Assembly: GCA_021203545.1 (NCBI GenBank)
Contig: JAJQAZ010000023.1
Coordinates: forward strand, 1-44,377
Source: Tannerellaceae bacterium
GTDB lineage: Bacteria > Bacteroidota > Bacteroidia > Bacteroidales > Tannerellaceae
Length of the DNA: 44,377 bases
Reading direction: 5' to 3'
Shown: one piece after another, positions 42,645 through 44,377 of the stretch
Layout: each line of letters opens with the position of its first letter
Numbering within the stretch: position 1 is the first letter of the stretch
Program-made: the position numbers and the translations under genes
The notes under the pieces: generated by a model
Told to the model about the DNA's origin: nothing
Databases searched by the model: none
The model's input: only the letters and a program-made list of their open reading frames with translations

Positions 42645-44377
42645 TTATTTTAAAGGTTCAGGATCTCCCCATTGTCTTGAACCTCCTGTTGGATTATCTT
42701 TATATATATGTTGGTGAGGATTTGTATGATCTTTACGTCCATGATTAGTCTTATGGATGTCTCTTATTAAATTACCAGATTCATCAAATTCTCTATATAC
42801 TTTGTATTCTCCTTTTCGACCTTTTCTTGTTCCCATTTGCGTATGAGCTTTACCTGCAGCTTCCGGATCAGGTATTTTATTTCCATGACTATCTACTCTT
42901 AAAGGATCATTAGCTGTTCTTGTATCTTTTTTCCCTCTTTCATATCCATCGCTCGCATTATTTGCCGTATTACCCATTAAATAAATACCACCGGCAATAC
43001 TTGCCTCTGCCACTCCAATAACAGCTACACCAGTTCCTGCTATGGCAGTTCCTTCCGGTGCTCCTACTCCTGTTGCTGCGATAGTAACACCTGCTCCAAC
43101 CATAGAACTCCCGCCTGTTCCCATAATGCCACCTCCTCCAATCATAGCAGCTCCTGCAGCCATAGTAGCATTATCTACACTTTTCAATGTTCGATTGTAA
43201 TCCAGGGAACTCCTTGGTGTATAGCGGTCTCTCAAAGACGAAGAGTTGGGTATAATATTTGTTGTAACTCCCATTAAGAAACCAACAACAATATCTCTTC
43301 CATCTTTCCCATCCGGATCAATAAACCGTACTGGATTATTAAAAGTATAAACATAGGGCGAAATACTGTAATACTTCTCCGCCAGAGGATCCATAGAGGT
43401 GAAACTTCCTACCGTAGGGTCATACTGCCTTGCATGGTAATCGTATAGGCTTAAACCAAAGTCAGAATCCAACTCTTTGCCATTATACTTGTATGGCTGC
43501 TTCTCCTTACCGGTGCTTTCGGAAAACAACTTCCCGAAGGGATAGTAATCATTCGTCTGTACGATCTTTCCACTCTCATCTAATACGACACGGTTATTCC
43601 CCTGATGATCCCTTTCGTAGAAATAATATTTCTTCTCTTTTACATCATAATAACCGCCTTCTACTAAAACGCTTTTTAGCTGGCTGTCTTCATATACCTT
43701 ATTTCCGGTATAATCCGTAACTTTACTTTTTGTCAGTTTCTTTTCATCTACACCACTTCCTATGTCAGATAAAGCCGTATGATCCGGGTTCCACATCCGT
43801 TTTACACGTAGCTTCTCACCCTGAGCACTATAGGTATATTCCACTCTGGCCTCTGCACCCGCATTTTTTACATCCACTCTCCGGGGTAAATTTAATAAAT
43901 TATACGAAGTTTGCAACAGTTCATCACACATATCTTCCGTTTCTTTCCCGCTCTCCGTCTTTCCTTCGACTCCCATATCCAAAATACGGGCTAACTGGTT
44001 ACCGGTATAAGTCATCGTAAAATCATTTAGCACTGCATCCGTGGGAGCACTTCCGGAAGTTCTTCCATGGCGCCGAAGTGTACGTAGGTTGCCATGTTTG
44101 TCATAGCTATAAGAAGTGTTATACCTTCCTGTTACGGACGCATCGTAAGTGGCACCCGTTAGACGCGAAAGAGGATCATACGTGTAGGTATACGTTCGTT
44201 CCTCTTCACCCGCTACCTGCCAGCTTTGAGCCGTTATGTTTCCACCATACAGCGGCTTGTTATTTTTATACGAAGTGTTGTAATAGAGTTTTTCTTTAAA
44301 AGAAGGGCTTTCAATCGAAGTCAGCCACGAGCGCACATTGTAACCATACGTTCTTTTTAATGATGCAGAACCGGCAG
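42645..44377 (-). CDS. RHS-repeat polymorphic toxin (5' end outside the window)
   Basis: At least 577 residues are visible. The frame stays open to the window edge (SLKRTYGYNVRSWLTSI at the start), so the listed GTG at 44336 is not the true beginning. RHS/YD repeats (YTYDPLSRLTGATYD, YYFYERDHQGNNRVVLDE) lead to the conserved core end: DYYPFGKLF, YNGKELDSDFGLSLYDYHAR, QYDPTVGSFTSMDPLAEKYY and YVYTFNNPVRFIDPDGKDG. A glycine/alanine-rich linker follows, then a C-terminal tip of about 75 residues with HTQMGTRKGRKGEYKVYREF and a histidine-rich KTNHGRKDHTNPHQH. This tip reminds me of type 24 polymorphic toxin domains, predicted nucleases, but that is recalled, not searched. The RHS shell would cage the toxin until delivery. 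No type VI secretion genes are visible here. Confidence 0.85.
   Translation of the reverse strand, partial: AGSASLKRTYGYNVRSWLTSIESPSFKEKLYYNTSYKNNKPLYGGNITAQSWQVAGEEERTYTYTYDPLSRLTGATYDASVTGRYNTSYSYDKHGNLRTLRRHGRTSGSAPTDAVLNDFTMTYTGNQLARILDMGVEGKTESGKETEDMCDELLQTSYNLLNLPRRVDVKNAGAEARVEYTYSAQGEKLRVKRMWNPDHTALSDIGSGVDEKKLTKSKVTDYTGNKVYEDSQLKSVLVEGGYYDVKEKKYYFYERDHQGNNRVVLDESGKIVQTNDYYPFGKLFSESTGKEKQPYKYNGKELDSDFGLSLYDYHARQYDPTVGSFTSMDPLAEKYYSISPYVYTFNNPVRFIDPDGKDGRDIVVGFLMGVTTNIIPNSSSLRDRYTPRSSLDYNRTLKSVDNATMAAGAAMIGGGGIMGTGGSSMVGAGVTIAATGVGAPEGTAIAGTGVAVIGVAEASIAGGIYLMGNTANNASDGYERGKKDTRTANDPLRVDSHGNKIPDPEAAGKAHTQMGTRKGRKGEYKVYREFDESGNLIRDIHKTNHGRKDHTNPHQHIYKDNPTGGSRQWGDPEPLK

Overview
The window looks like a chromosomal segment from the order Bacteroidales, probably Parabacteroides or a close relative. 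This rests on four things: promoters of the Bacteroidetes type (-7 element TAnnTTTG) before many genes, the almost complete absence of Shine-Dalgarno sequences, gene families typical of the phylum (a DUF4249 lipoprotein with a TonB-dependent receptor, a GH106 rhamnosidase, a CBM20-GH77 glucanotransferase, a TonB-like membrane protein paired with a sigma factor), and moderate GC content. The genus is an inference.

Layout. 0.4-5.8 kb: a leftward ABC-F ATPase and a secreted GH106 alpha-L-rhamnosidase. 6.4-11.5 kb: a rightward housekeeping block with rpsF-rpsR-rplI, a cell-wall amidase with an MCE/MlaD-like protein, and dnaA. 11.7-17.6 kb: B12-dependent ribonucleotide reductase (nrdJ) and 4-alpha-glucanotransferase (malQ). 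17.6-23.6 kb: leftward MltF-like lytic transglycosylase and RlmD-like rRNA methyltransferase, then rightward ppdK. 23.7-25.8 kb: a gene-poor accessory island with a small HTH gene, a strongly structured leader or small-RNA region, a frameshifted XRE regulator, palindromic repeats and two arrays of a 22-bp T-rich repeat. 25.8-29.0 kb: a TonB-like/anti-sigma-like gene overlapping a frameshifted sigma factor, divergent from a frameshifted YfbK-like vWA lipoprotein. 29.5-38.1 kb: aldo/keto reductase, DUF4249-TonB-dependent receptor pair, and pyruvate:ferredoxin oxidoreductase (nifJ). 38.3-44.4 kb: an AAA/DUF4143 ATPase, a secreted alpha/beta hydrolase, an IS481-type insertion sequence, and the 3' end of an RHS polymorphic-toxin gene with a probable immunity gene.

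Metabolism. ppdK and nifJ fit anaerobic pyruvate/PEP metabolism. nrdJ supplies deoxyribonucleotides at the cost of cobalamin. The amidase, MltF and MCE protein serve the cell envelope. The DUF4249-TonB-dependent receptor pair suggests uptake of an unknown ligand, and GH106 suggests release of rhamnose from plant or host polysaccharides.

Most unusual content. (1) About 310 nt upstream of the HTH gene at 24.2 kb hold a promoter-like sequence, a rod-like hairpin, a terminator-like hairpin and a three-tier stem-loop. (2) The island around it is bracketed by related repeats and by two GACTTTT arrays of the same 22-bp period. (3) Three genes within 2.7 kb each appear to lack one base of a homopolymer, while the other long genes are intact. 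(4) At least two families of dispersed mosaic palindromes fill most intergenic regions. Everything was read by eye; no database search or folding program was run.
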